Shown here in pieces: positions 41,111-53,700 of a stretch of 64,000 nucleotides of DNA. The DNA is taken from assembly GCF_035582795.1 (NCBI RefSeq), contig NC_134371.1, positions 47,471,001 through 47,535,000 on the forward strand. Reading direction: 5' to 3'. How positions within the stretch are numbered: position 1 is the first letter of the stretch; every line of letters begins with the position of its first letter. The stretch is from Mycteria americana (lineage: Eukaryota; Chordata; Aves; Ciconiiformes; Ciconiidae). A program made the translations under genes and the position numbers. The notes under the pieces were generated by a model. The model was not told the DNA's origin. It made no database searches and saw nothing but the letters and a program-made list of their open reading frames with translations.

Positions 41111-43209
41111 AACCTGAACCTCAGTCTCACTCTCATGTATCATCCACTCTTACTCATCTCCTCTGTGGTTGGTGGTGTCAGCATTTTGAGATGCCTGGGA
41201 GAAATAAATTACATGTTTAATTCTGACATTTCAAATATGGCTTGCCTTGAAGATACTACTGTGTGCATGCATCTGTGTGTGTGCTCACATGAACGCGTGA
41301 AGTTTGGAGTTTGTGGTAACTGATTATTCAGTAGAGGAGCACACAAAAAAGGAACCTAGAGCAAACTTCCAGAAAAGGATCACACGTAAACCTTTTCTCA
41401 GTATAAACTGTTAAAGTCGTCATTAAAAAAACCCCAGAAAATTCATTTTCTCTCAGGAAGGTTTATTATATCAAATATAGAGACTGAATTCAATTACTGA
41501 GTCAAAAAATAAATCTATAATAGAAATAATGTATTTTTGAACAGCAGATTAACTAATGATATTTCCATAACCTGAACTATACATACCATAAAACTTCCCA
41601 TTGCAAATAAACACTTAAAAGTTTTTCTTTTTAAATTAATGTTATCTTTTTTCGTGAGATAAAATGTTATCACCATCTTGATAAGCAAATTCTGTGATGT
41701 AATGTCATAAGGTAAATAACTAGCCGGTCCAGTTATGGCACATTTCTTAGCTAGACCACAAGTAAACTACAACTTCTGTATTTTTCAGATGTGCCAAAGT
41801 GGATACCAGGTGTCCAAAACCATTAGCCTACTGTTGTGTAAACAGCAAAAACATCTGACAGTCTGATGGGAATCAAAGGTCAGTCTGCTGTAAAGAAGCT
41901 TGCTCGTGAGTGCCTTGATATTTATTGTTTCCATAACTAATAATTAAATAATCAGGTTAGTGTTTTATATGTTTATTTTTCTAAATATAAGGCATACATT
42001 TAGTTGAAGATTAGACTTTTAAAGAAGTTTTCTTTTTCAGTACCATTTGAGAGCAGAATTTACTGCAAAATATCAGCTTGTTACAAGTATATACAAAATA
42101 TATAATTTAATAACATTGGTTTTTAAACCCAAATTCTGACTGGCTGCACAGCTGCATGTATGCAAGCAAACTGTAACATTCATAGCTGTTTAACAAGTTT
42201 ATGTACCAAGCCATGCAATTCACCACCTCACTGGAAATTATGTTTACAGGAGTTTCCACATGGTATGCCTCTACATAGGTTTTTTGCTGCTTTTCTCATG
42301 GATAACTTTGACTGTACAATGTCACTGTCTTGATGCTAGTTATCTCACCTAGGACTGATGTTTAATTTTTATGGTAGAGACTGGGATCAATCTCCATTTG
42401 TTTCTTTTCCTTATGTTTGACATCTGTATGGTGTTCAAACAAAGATTTGACCTGTGTTTTGAAGGTTAAGAAACTCCCCATTGATGTTTTTTTAATGATA
42501 GCCCATTAGGACTTCTGCTGAAACTGTTACGTATAATTACATATAATGTTTTCAATTTATCAATTTTAAATTAAATCATTAGAAACTGTTTATTTCTAAT
42601 GTTAATTCTTAATGAAGCAGAAAGTGAGCATAAAGGAGTTGGGTCCATACATCATACATCTCCTCTGCTGGAGACATAACCAATCTTTCTATATGATTCC
42701 AAACACAGGTTATTCATTTCAATGTAAAAGTAACAAGTTTCACTAGAAATTAAACTGAGATCTCTGTCCTACACTCTTTGCTTAAAAGTTATTAGATTTT
42801 TATCTTCTGAATTCTACATAATATCTGTTCACAGAAGAGTCAGCTTCATGGCAAGTAATAAAGAAATAGGCACATGTGTGTAGCATCCTTGTAGAAATTA
42901 TCTGCATCAGCTCTCCTTCAAATTAAAGCTGCATATCTTTATGTTAATCTGCTTGGCATTCTGTTTGTTTATCCTTGTGGGAGATATGGTATCTGCCATC
43001 TATGCTTGTCTGTCAAATCCTCTCAGCTGCTACTTGTATGCGCTTGCCAGAGACATCTTATGTACTGTGCCCTGGTGAGGCTCACTCCTCCTCTGCTCCA
43101 GGCAGGATTCCAACTTTTGCCTCACTATCCCAAGAGATCTGCCTATGCAGCTCTGTTTCGTTACTGGTCAATGTCCATTAATAATACCACTTCACATCAT
43201 CTCACTAAT
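41111..43209. other. Unique AT-rich non-coding sequence
   Basis: No gene, RNA or transposon recognised. Open frames are very short. The first 200 bp after the CR1 holds a 62-codon frame (41135-41323) with no motif. Confidence 0.7.
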
Positions 43210-43249
43210 CCAAAAACCATCATTACTTACCAAAAACCATCATTACTAA
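43210..43249. repeat. Two-copy 20-bp tandem repeat
   Basis: CCAAAAACCATCATTACTTA (43210-43229) is followed directly by CCAAAAACCATCATTACTAA (43230-43249), with one mismatch at the 19th base. It is a recent local duplication in unique sequence. Confidence 0.93.
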
Positions 43250-45571
43250 ATAGCATACCATCCTTATGCTGCTAGACACAAAGGCAAGTCAAGAAAAAAA
43301 CATCAACTTAAGAAGAGAAACCTGCAGAAATAGCTATAAATAGAATTTACCAATGTTCTGATATAAGAAACAGGAAATAAACTTAGCAGGATAAGTATAC
43401 ACTCCCTCACAATGAAGTTTCTAATGGCTACATTTTAGTTTTATTCATGCTGATGTGAATCTTCCGCAATTCTACTGTTTTCACAGATAGCCGCTCTGGG
43501 TTTGCCCTGCTGTAGCCAAGATCAGCATGTGGCCTTTGAACTCCATTCTCTTGTCTAAAAGCAGCTGATAGGAAGTATGTAGTTATTTTATTCTAAGCTT
43601 TCCAACCTTCTATTAACTCTTTTGTCTTCTGGGGAAATTTTTTCCTTGGATATCACTCTTTTCCTTCATAATTAAGATTTATATCTAGCAAGGAAAATAA
43701 GCAGTGTGCTGAAACAACTCTGAACAATACCGAAGGTATTTTCTTAAATGTTTAATTTTTATAGGCTCAAGAGTACAAATGTTGCCCTTTCTAGTGTTTG
43801 CCTGACATTCCCGTTGGGTCTACCACAACACTATCCAGCCTTTTACCCTAGACAGAGATATCTACTGAAGCTGACAGACAGCTCTACCACTGAAGAAGCC
43901 TTTAGTAAAAAAAAAAAAAATCTCCATCTGGGACCACTTTGCTATTTTAAGTTTTCCAACTCTTCACTAGAATCAGACTCAGTTGCAAGAAAGAATTTTC
44001 CTTCTCTTGTTGAAATTCAGAAACATATAAGTCAGCACCACTGTGGTTCTAAACTCAGCTTTCTGCTTGAGGAGCTGAACTGTGGTCACTTGTTCTCTGT
44101 AACTACCAGAGAATTCAGGAAACCTGTTAAGATCAAATTATGCCTTTTCAAGGGCAGGCAACTCACATGGTAATGTGCTGAGCCACCACCAAGGAATGCT
44201 CTGGATTCTATTAATACAGGGGCAATTTTGTAGCATTTTCTCTAAATATGTAGCCTTACAAAAATGCCTTATTTTCATGTAGCTAACACAGTGGAAAATG
44301 TGGCTAGAAACTTACTAGTTAAGCATAGTAACTTTGGCTTGAATAAAAGGAGAATTATTGTAATGCTTATAATTTAGGAATTAGCAGTTAGATCATAAAG
44401 TAGGCTATTGGTAAACACTAAGTATTAAGGATTACAATAATACATATTTCTTTGTTACTGACATCAAGAGACCAATTCACTAACTGTAGTATGTATGCAT
44501 AAAATGATTAGACTAGGATTCAGTTTTGATGCATGTATTCATAAACTGGGTATTCATGTACACCTTCATTTTTTCTAAAAATTGGGTCTTTCTTACATAA
44601 ACATGTGACAAATATGGGAAAAAGGATGTAATATCATAGTACTTTTAAGACAGCAACAGCTAACTAGCTCTTGAAAAAGCAGACTTTATAAGCATGTATA
44701 AGTTCATAGTAAATGTTTTGACAGAAAACTTCCAAACTGATTTCTCAACAGCTTTCTCTTACACAAAGGCATACAAAAATTCCGTTATACATATTGAAAT
44801 ATTTTAGATAACCTGGGAAGAGTATTAAATTTCTTAACTGCATGTTACACCAATACATCTTTTCCATGGCTAATCAAAACTAGAAAGCAGTCATAGTAAA
44901 TCTGCAGTCAGTATGAGGGGTTTCAAACTGTTCATCTAGAAAAACATAGTTCCCATTTGCAATCCACATTCTGCAGTGCTCACAAGAACTGTGACATGTG
45001 AGATCTGCTCTGTGTTAAGTACCAATCCTCCCCTTCTACACACACAGTTACGGTGTGATTTCACTGTGTAAAGGTGGCAGAACACTTAGGCCTTTGTAAA
45101 GAGACTTGTGTTTCTCAGACTGAATATAGTACTTTAAATATGCACATAACACGTTGGGATCTAAATTATTACCAAAAATTTAAGAGATCTTAGAATTACT
45201 CTGGATAATTTTCTGAAAACTATAGTTCAGTACTCAGATGCTGACAAAAAGACAAATGCGAGTTAAAAATCAATAGGAATGAGATAACAAACAAGAAAAA
45301 AAAAATTAAACAAGGACTAGATCCCTAGCACACACATCTGAGCACTGCTACTAGTGATCACCTTTCACAAAAGGATTTTTCAGTACGATACTAAGTAGAT
45401 GCAAGGCAACCAGTTTAAGCAGAATTATGGAATGGCTTCTGGACAAGGATAGATTTAAAAGATCAAGACTTCAGCTTTGGTATGAGTTGCTCTAAACATA
45501 AAAAAATAGAAATTATAATTCCTGACCACTTTCTCTATTATTTCTTACTGTTTCTTATCATTCAAAAAACT
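43250..45571. other. Unique non-coding sequence
   Basis: No gene recognised. A 141-codon plus frame (43748-44173) is one of the longest outside the repeats. It runs through an A14 tract coding KKKK, has no known domain and no initiation context of note, and is most likely chance. The rest is AT-rich with no repeat that I can name. Confidence 0.65.
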
Positions 45572-45942
45572 GGCAGTCACCTGAAGAAGTCATTAGGCAG
45601 TAGATTTAAAGTTAAAAATAGGAAACACTTTTTCACATATTGCATCTCAAAACGGCAGCATTCATAGCTGCAATATTTTGAATGCCAAATATATAGATAG
45701 ATTCAAAAACCAATTAAGGAAATTGGTGTAAAATAGGTTTGTCAGTAGCTTTCAAACGTGACGGTGAAGATGTTTCCACTTTAGAAAATCTTTAACAGTA
45801 GATCCCTAGAAGCTGGGACAGTGCACTGGGAGATGTTCTTACACCCCTGTAAGCTTCTGCTCTTGGCCACTCTCTGGGACAGGATACTGGGTTAGATGGA
45901 TCTTGGATCTGACACAGTGTAGCCATGCTTATTTTTGTATAA
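45572..45942 (+). mobile_element. Ancient CR1-type LINE 3' end
   Basis: The block preserves the order of the 3' end of old amniote CR1 families. It has TGAAGAAGTCATTAGGCAG, then TAGATTTAAAGTTAAAAATAGGAAACACTTTTTCACA in eroded form, a middle part with GATTCAAAAACCAATTAAGG, then AGAAGCTGGGACAGTGC and CTTGGCCACTCTCTGGGACA, and the diagnostic GGATACTGGGTTAGATGGAT, CTTGGATCTGACACAGTGTA, GCCATGCTTATTTTTGTAT. It differs from the octamer-tailed younger CR1 copies in this window and lies in the opposite orientation. The many substitutions and small gaps indicate an insertion from before the bird radiation. No open coding frame survives. Confidence 0.85.
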
Positions 45943-47680
45943 CTGCATGCAAATGCTACAAAAGCATCCTAGTGCTTTCTAGAGATATGAGAAAAGGAAT
46001 TTGCATGATCCAGCTGTTTCAATGATCATACAGTATTTAAATTGTAAGTCTTTAACTTAAGTTGTTCTGCCTCTGGCTACTGTATGCTTCCTCAATAGAC
46101 AGGAAATCTTCTCTAGTTCCTGAGTAGACACAAGAAGGGTCCTGGGAGTAGATAGAGTTTCAGAATGGAAAAAACTGAGAATTACCAATTCAAACAATCA
46201 GTTTCCTGTCTTTCAGGAGCCTCGTGCCTCACTGTATAACACAATATAAACATGAGCTCTGTTTTCTCTTAGCATTTTCATTTGAGTTCATAGTAAAATC
46301 AGTCTCCTTATTCATAAAAAATCCAATTAAAATGAAGTTAACGCATTACTTTGGAAGTCAGTTTTATGCCAGTGATAGAAATGGATCTAAACCATATGCT
46401 ATTCTTTTTTCATTCCATTCCATTATTTAAAAGAACTAGGGGCATGAACGGCCCATCATTTGTTTTAACCACAGAGTCCAACATGTAAAACTGACATTGC
46501 AGAAACTGACAGAAATTAGTTATTTCTAAACTGGAGTTTCAGTCTATGGCCTGTTCTCTCCCATCTCAGACGCTGTGCCTGCTGCTCCAGGAGGTGACTG
46601 GAGTCATCAGCATAGCTGCAGAGAGCCTCTAAGAAAAATCCTGCTAATTGCCCAGGACTTGGGTGTTGCTAAGAGGAGTCCTACCAATTCAGATAGCCAG
46701 GCTGCTGGAGAATAGAAAAGGAGTTGGCAATATAAGATCTCTGGCACTGTGTGGGCCAGGAATCAGGAATGCAGTATTTTTCAGCTTATTTCCTATGGAA
46801 GGGCTACGTGGTCATGCTGCATATCGCTGTGTCCATCGGATGGGTTTTGCTCAATTGCTCCTGTCCCTGGGAATGATGACCAAAGAGTTTGTAGGCAGCT
46901 CTAGAATGCAAAGCCATAACAGGGCATACTGAAATTGCTACAAGCAGTGGAAGGAGGTGGTTCTTAGCAGCTGGCTGAAGGGAAGACGTTTTCTATATTC
47001 TGAAACCTAAACTTAAATAAAAAGGCTTGGACTTTCAGTAGTCATAACTCACATCAGTCCACCCTGAGAGGCTTCTGTTAGAGTGGAGTTCAAACTCCTC
47101 CTTCTCATCTCACTTTCCTATCCTGGGAGTGGGAGTTTCTCCTCCCTCATTCTTCATTCTCTCCTAACCTTGTCTAGGGAGACTATCCGTTCCCCACGGG
47201 GACAATTCCAGCTTAACAGCTTGCTCTCTATGAACTTCTTGTGGCTGTTCTAGTGACTTGTGCTCATCACTACCAGAGCAACATGAAGTATTTGCTTTCT
47301 CCAAAAACTGGAGGTGGGACTGGAAAATGGGATAAGCCATCTCATGCTTTAAAATTTAAAAACCCTTCAGAGGATTTGTGGATTTAATGTGCTTTCATTC
47401 CTTTGCAGATACAGTTAAGTATCAGAAGTAGATGGTGGTTAGGAGCCATCTATGCTTCAGAGATTCTTTTAGTAGGACTTACCCCTACTAGTAAACATTT
47501 CTCTTAAATTGTACAGTTTACTTAGTATTCAGGGCTTTATATGCTTAAGAGATTTTATTCTCCTTTCAACGTTTCTTTCACAAATTTTTCCACAGTTTGT
47601 ATTGTGTGAGATTTACGCTGCAAATGCTGGAGCTGTGCCAAGGCAGTTTCTTCTCTTCTTTAAAATAAATGCTTCTGTCT
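45943..47680. other. Unique non-coding sequence
   Basis: No gene recognised. A 94-codon plus frame (46648-46932) lies in a patch of moderately higher G+C (about 46560-46960); it has no known domain. No repeats identified. Confidence 0.65.
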
Positions 47681-47790
47681 TTGGGGATTGGGGGATTTTT
47701 GTTTGGTTTTGTTTGGGTGGGGTTTTTTGTTTGTTTGGGGTTTTTTTTTGGTTTTTTTTTTCCTGTCTCTCTCTCTCTTTTTTTTTTTTA
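47681..47790. repeat. G/T-rich then CT and poly-T low-complexity tract
   Basis: The tract runs GGGGATTGGGGGATTTTTG, then GTTTGGTTTTGTTTGGGTGGGG, then TTTTTT/GTTTG blocks, (CT)6 near 47766-47778 and a T12 run. G runs of 3-5 occur but are separated by up to 20 bases, so a compact G-quadruplex is not clearly predicted. The frames of 66-105 codons across it are low-complexity artefacts. Confidence 0.9.
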
Positions 47791-50700
47791 AATGGAATGA
47801 CTTCAACATATTCAGGCTGTCACTAAAAGAGCTAAGCACCCCTAGGACTATAATGCTTGCCCAGACAAATGCACATTCCTGTCTATAAAGACCTAGCCGG
47901 AATGTCTAGCATCAGAATTTCACATTTTGTGCAGTCAATTCTACTTCACATACTAAGCCACAAACCCATTATAGTTGAAAACAGCTGAAAGTCTGTTTTA
48001 AATTAGGTGACGCAAATACAGTAGTAACAGAAACCACAGAAAAAGCACAGATGTATAGAATATATGTAGATGCAAGGTAACCAAGTATGAAAGGCAGTTA
48101 TCAGTTAAAATGCCTTCTAAAGGATGAAGTCACAGTTTTTAGCAAATAGTACTAATGAATAAAGCAATACATTAACTGAACAAAGAGGCAGTGCAGTGTT
48201 TTATATTTTCCCATTTACTGAAGTTCTACCAAATATGAAAGCAACAGAAACAGGTAGTCCCAGAATGTCTTCTATGAAGACATGCTATATTAAAGCAAGG
48301 GGTGTTTTCCTTTAAATGTACAACTGGAAGAGACAGTACAATACGAACTGCTAAAGAAAGCAAGCCTTGCAAAGCAAGCCATTTAGACTCACAAGAGACA
48401 TGACCATTTACCATGAATAAAGCAGGAGAAAAAATGATTATGTAGGCACAAAATTAGACACTACTGCATTGTATACCATAAATCTAACTCCTTAAGACAG
48501 CAAGATCACTGCCTGCATCAATCCCATTTTTATGAACAGAAATACCTGAGATGGATCTAGCTTTAATGTGGAAACAGAACCAAATGGCTGACAATATTTT
48601 TTTTATAGAAGTGTTCTATTCTCGAAGTAAGATTATGATTGATGTTGTGATTTAATCTAAAAAAACATTTTTGTTTCCATGATGAGACTAAATCCATACC
48701 AGTAAATCAGTGGGTTAAAATAATTCAGTCACTTTTTAATACAAGAGTGCATGAAATTATTAGACTATTAATAGAAAGAATTAATTTATTTTAATACTGG
48801 GAGTATTTGAAGTGACTTGTCATTTGTCTAGCTCAGTTCTAGCCAGCTATGGCTCTAGCCATAGTACATTGTTCCAATTGTTCAAGGACAAAGGAAGTTA
48901 TTCATAACAGGTTAGTGTCTGCAGAATCTACATGTTTGCTGTGGTTTCAGATTTTTTAGGCCAAGAAAATTGCCCTGTTGAGGTGATAAAGCCTTGATTT
49001 ATATTAAGGAATTTCAGTAATTCAAGAGGAGCTGGCACAAAGACTAAAGAAGCTGTAGCTATTCATAAAAAAATCCTGAAGAAATATTGAAGAAAATAGT
49101 ATTTTCAGTTTTTAAATCAACTTTGAAAACCCTACCGAAATGCTCTACATTTAAGAATGAAAGCAATTGAATCATGCGGATAATGAAGTACTAAGTTAAA
49201 TACTAATGATGTAGTAGTTATGCAAAATTATTATTGTACAATCACCAGTTGGCTCCAAAACAATTGAGAAACTACAATCTTTTCTGTTGAAAAAGGTTGG
49301 CTACATAAAGCAAGTATCTCCTCCACTCCTTGAAAGGTGCCACAGGGTATTTATGTTGCATCAGTATTGACACTAGAGACAGATAGTACACTTTGCTTTA
49401 AGGTCTTTTTTGCATCCCACTAAGGAAAAGAAGTCAAAGAAAGAATGTCCAAAATGGCTCATTTCTTGTTCTGTATCTATCATCTAGATCTTTCCTTTTT
49501 CCCCATGTCTGTCTCTTCTAGAAATTTATTTTACTTGTATAAATTTATTTTTCCTCCCCATTTTTCTATAGTATTTGCTTCTTCTTTATGTAATACACAT
49601 TGTATATTTAAAAATCAATTCTTTTCATAGAAATTATTCTCACAGATTCTTCAAATCCATGTGCCAATGTAGTATGGTTATTTTAAATTCATGCAACACT
49701 TTAAAGATAGCCTGTTTTACAATATTTGACTAAGATCAGTCAACGTAGCAAAAGAGGCAATAACATACTATTCTTAAAAAACTTAGATACTTTTTGATTT
49801 ATCAAAAATATTTCCTCTTCAAATATCAATGTAGTACATCCACTACATAGTTCATCCTTGCTCTTTATTCATTTTACTAAAAATAAATATTGAAGAATAG
49901 TGTGGGTGAAGCTAGAAGTTAAAAATAATTAGTCTTTGATGTTAAAAAGAACATTTCAGTAATAAATTTACTGGGCCTAGCCTGACACAGTCAGCCCATG
50001 ATTCAAAAAGTGAAGTCCGTAGCGTACAACAGGGCTGACAGAATAATTAAGTAGATTTTTACCATCTGTCATGTTTTTACCTGTCTTTGCACTTGGTTTG
50101 TCAGCTGTCTCAAACTGTCAGCTGGGGTAGCTTGGGAATGACATGGATGAAGGGGTTTCCCCCTCCCCCCTTTAAAGTATCAACCATTCAGTGTTCTCAT
50201 ATTCAGACTTAATACATAGCTAATCTCAGTTGCACCTGTAAATAATCACAGAAAGTAGAACAGATCTGTATAATTTTTTCTTAACACAGCAAAGCAAGCA
50301 TCCTTTCCTCAGAAATTTTCCTTAAAAAATCCTAAAGTTTTAAAATATGTACTTCCTAGTGAAAGGAATTAATGAGATTTAAGCCAAAAGCAAGTTCTTT
50401 AACTCTAGTTTATTATTATGTCCAAAGACATCTGGGTCTTTTGGACGCTTGGTTCAATTTTTTGCATTTTTTTCTTCAGATTTTAATTAATTTCTGCATT
50501 TTAATGAAGCTGAATTGTAAACCCAATGGGATTAGAGTTTTATCATCTACACATTTGTAAAGTATATTGCAAATTGAGAGCAAATCTTAGTAATTATTAT
50601 ATGGAATAATACATATTTTTGGGTACCTGTAGCATAGCTTCCTCCTTCACACCTGAAAGGTTCAGAAGAATAAGATACGTGGGACCAAACTGTGGCCTCT

Positions 50701-53700
50701 GGTATACTTTGTTAACCCACAAAAAATCTGCTGAGGACAGCAAAAGTATCCAAGACTTGCATTGCACCAGGAAATTTGGACTAAGACAATTCACTTCCTT
50801 TGAAAACAGATGCTACAGTAGGCTGTGAATTTTGTAATGCATTCTGAAGGATGTTTCATAACAAAAATAACACAAAAATAAGAAAAAAACCCCACAAGCA
50901 GTATATATTATCAAACTATCTATAAGGCACAAGTATTCCAGGTAAAGGCTTTCACCTAAAGACCCTAAGCATTTCTTTTAAAAGATGCATTCAAAATGAA
51001 ATGGATGCAAAGAAGCATCAGGGAAAATGAGAGCTCTTTTTACAAGAAGTGACTAAAAACACAACCTAATTCAGTCTACCAAAGCTGATGCTAATAGAGA
51101 ATATGATAACTTTCTATGAATACACCAGATGAATGAGTGGCTGGAAGCAAGAAGAGTAATCATGCATTTGCATAAAAATTAGGTATAAATTAGCCATGAA
51201 TAAATGTAGTCAGCAAATTAGAAGATTTTTTTTTTTTTACATCAGAGGATAGACTACTGGAACAATCTTTCAGTTACAGAAACAACTGAACTCATCCGAG
51301 ATGTACTTTTAAAAAATAACAGAGAAAAAAGGCACTTTATAAATTATTTTAACTGTACAAACCTAAATGCCAACACTTCTTCACACCTCAAACTACTAAT
51401 GAGATGCCCATAGCAGCTGGAGGAAACAATTCTCTCCAAAAATGGAAGGACAGTAAGAGGGCTATTCTGTAGCTGTTGATTGTTGTCCCAGATTTGACAC
51501 AACTGTGACAATTAGATCCTTTCGTAGCACAGACAGTGAGGGGAGATAGAGTTTTTGCCCCCTCATGTTTCCACACACCAGTTTCCCTCATGTGACACCA
51601 GCTCAAAACACAGTCTGTGAAAACCACGCTGCATCTCATTTGGTTCCTTTAACAAGAGAAAAGTTGCTATGTTGGAGTCTCTGTGGGTAGCTGTCATACT
51701 CTTTCTCCCACATTACACTTCTGTGGGATAGGGCTATATCAAAATACATAAAAGGGGTAAGAATGGAAAATGCCCTATTGTGTGATTAAGAACAACACAT
51801 GCCAGTGTGGGAGAGTATCTAAGCCCTTCTGCTAGCACTGAAGTGTCATCTGCTCCCGTGTCCTCAGCTAGAATGAGACATACAGGGAATCAGTAGTAAC
51901 CTATCTTAGTTACAACTCTTGTGTAAAGTTGCTTTACTTTCATGCCAGGCATTACATATATTTAATTTGGTATAGATTAACCTTGCTTAATTCTCATTCC
52001 ACAAATAGAAATTAGCATTTTAAAGAAAAAAAAAGTTAAAAATATCTATGAAACTTAAAATTTTCTTGAGGTTTTACAAATTTCTTAACCTGTCAAGTTC
52101 AGGAATACTTTCCTAATGTTTTAATGTTTTTCTTGGTTAATCTATGTTTTGTAGCATCCATTTTCTCTTTCATGACAGTGTAAAGAAAATGCAGGAAACA
52201 GTACATAACGATATGATTCTGGCACTGTAATTTTGGTCTTGTGCATCTCAATGATCACATTCCTTTGATATGCTACAGTAACTTTTAAAATGCTGCATTT
52301 AATGGTAAGTCTGGTAAACCACAATTGTAGAGCTTGGTAATGCTTGTTTTGGCTTTGTAAAGTGAGATATCAAAGTGGTATACGATCAACTTGCCATACT
52401 TGGCACCATGAAGTTTAACTTAAACTTGTATCCTAGGTGAATGGATAGTCAAATAAAACCATCCCTCTGGAAATAGCAGGGTACCGTATATAAACTAGAA
52501 GAATTATTGGTTGTAAAGCAGTCTGGACTGAATATAACAAACTCAGCTGGCTTGAGCTCAGGGAGCTGTTTCTTTTGGTTCATAACAGAGCTTTTGTTTC
52601 AGAAGCTGGAGACCCTATGTTTAGCCCAGCAACAAATTCTAAATGAATCAACTATGTGTAGATTTGATAGTGTGTTTACCAAGACTTCAAATGTGTATTG
52701 TTTTGTCCATGTGCCTTATATACAGTATGGTGTGGCTGTCTGTGTACTACCCTACATAAAAACTTAAAATAAACCAAAGCTTTCCCTTTAAAATATCTAA
52801 AAAACAATTGTGCCATAAAAACCACATTTGTAGTCATCCAGAAGACAGATCTACTATTGTACTAGCTCTCACAAAATGGCTGGTCTACCCTATTCTAAAG
52901 CACTTCATCATGGGTTTTCCTTCTTTCTTGTTGGTAAACGGGTCATACTCTCTATGACCAATTCTTAATTTCATATTTCAGTTACCAACATTTTCCTTCT
53001 CCCATTGCCATTTTAATCTTCTTTCATGGACTAAACTACTTTATACAATCCAAGCTTCCCATTTCAGGTCATTACTATTATTTTAAGTCAATTTCCAACT
53101 TAAATATATACCCACTCTGCGCATAAATATAACTAGTTGAATGTGGAAGTACAAGTCAGCGTGAGGAAAGATTATAGAAACAGTCCTTTGTACATTCAAA
53201 TTTCAGCCAGTGTGTTCCACAAAAATAACATTTGTGAAATCATTACCTTGGAGATGAAATAGCAGAATGCTTGAAGCATTCAGCTAATTCAGTCTTACAG
53301 CCTGAATTTATGATTTAAAATAATTACTTAAGAACATTGCTCAGTAACAGAAGAAAGACAGAAAACAGCAAGCTGTATCTATTTTATTTAAAATGCTTTT
53401 AAATCAGCCATGACTTCACGTTCTTCACAATACCATGGGAAGCTTTACCTAGAGATACTGACAACTGTAACTGGAGTTTAAATATATGGTTAGATGGATG
53501 CCTGCCTGACAGCAAATAAAAGAAATTTTATTTGTACTGACAGACACAATTGTGACTTGTATTTTATACACACCCAAGGGAGATAATGTGCTCTGCTTTC
53601 TAGAGAATCACAGTATGAGTCAGTCTTCAGATCCTGCACAGGTGAATAGAAAGACCAAGGCAAGAAGTCAAAGGGGTGCAGATCCTGACTCGATTTACAT

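Noticed and set aside
43748..44173. 141-codon plus-strand frame considered as a possible exon or small gene
   Set aside because: It runs through an A14 tract and has no recognisable domain; frames of this size occur by chance in 64 kb.
47676..47740. G-quadruplex candidate in the G/T tract
   Set aside because: G runs are present but the loops between them reach about 20 bases, so the usual compact motif is not met.
47509..47888. 105- and 66-codon hydrophobic frames over the T/G tract
   Set aside because: They are translations of simple sequence (poly-T, T/G, CT) and carry no independent support.
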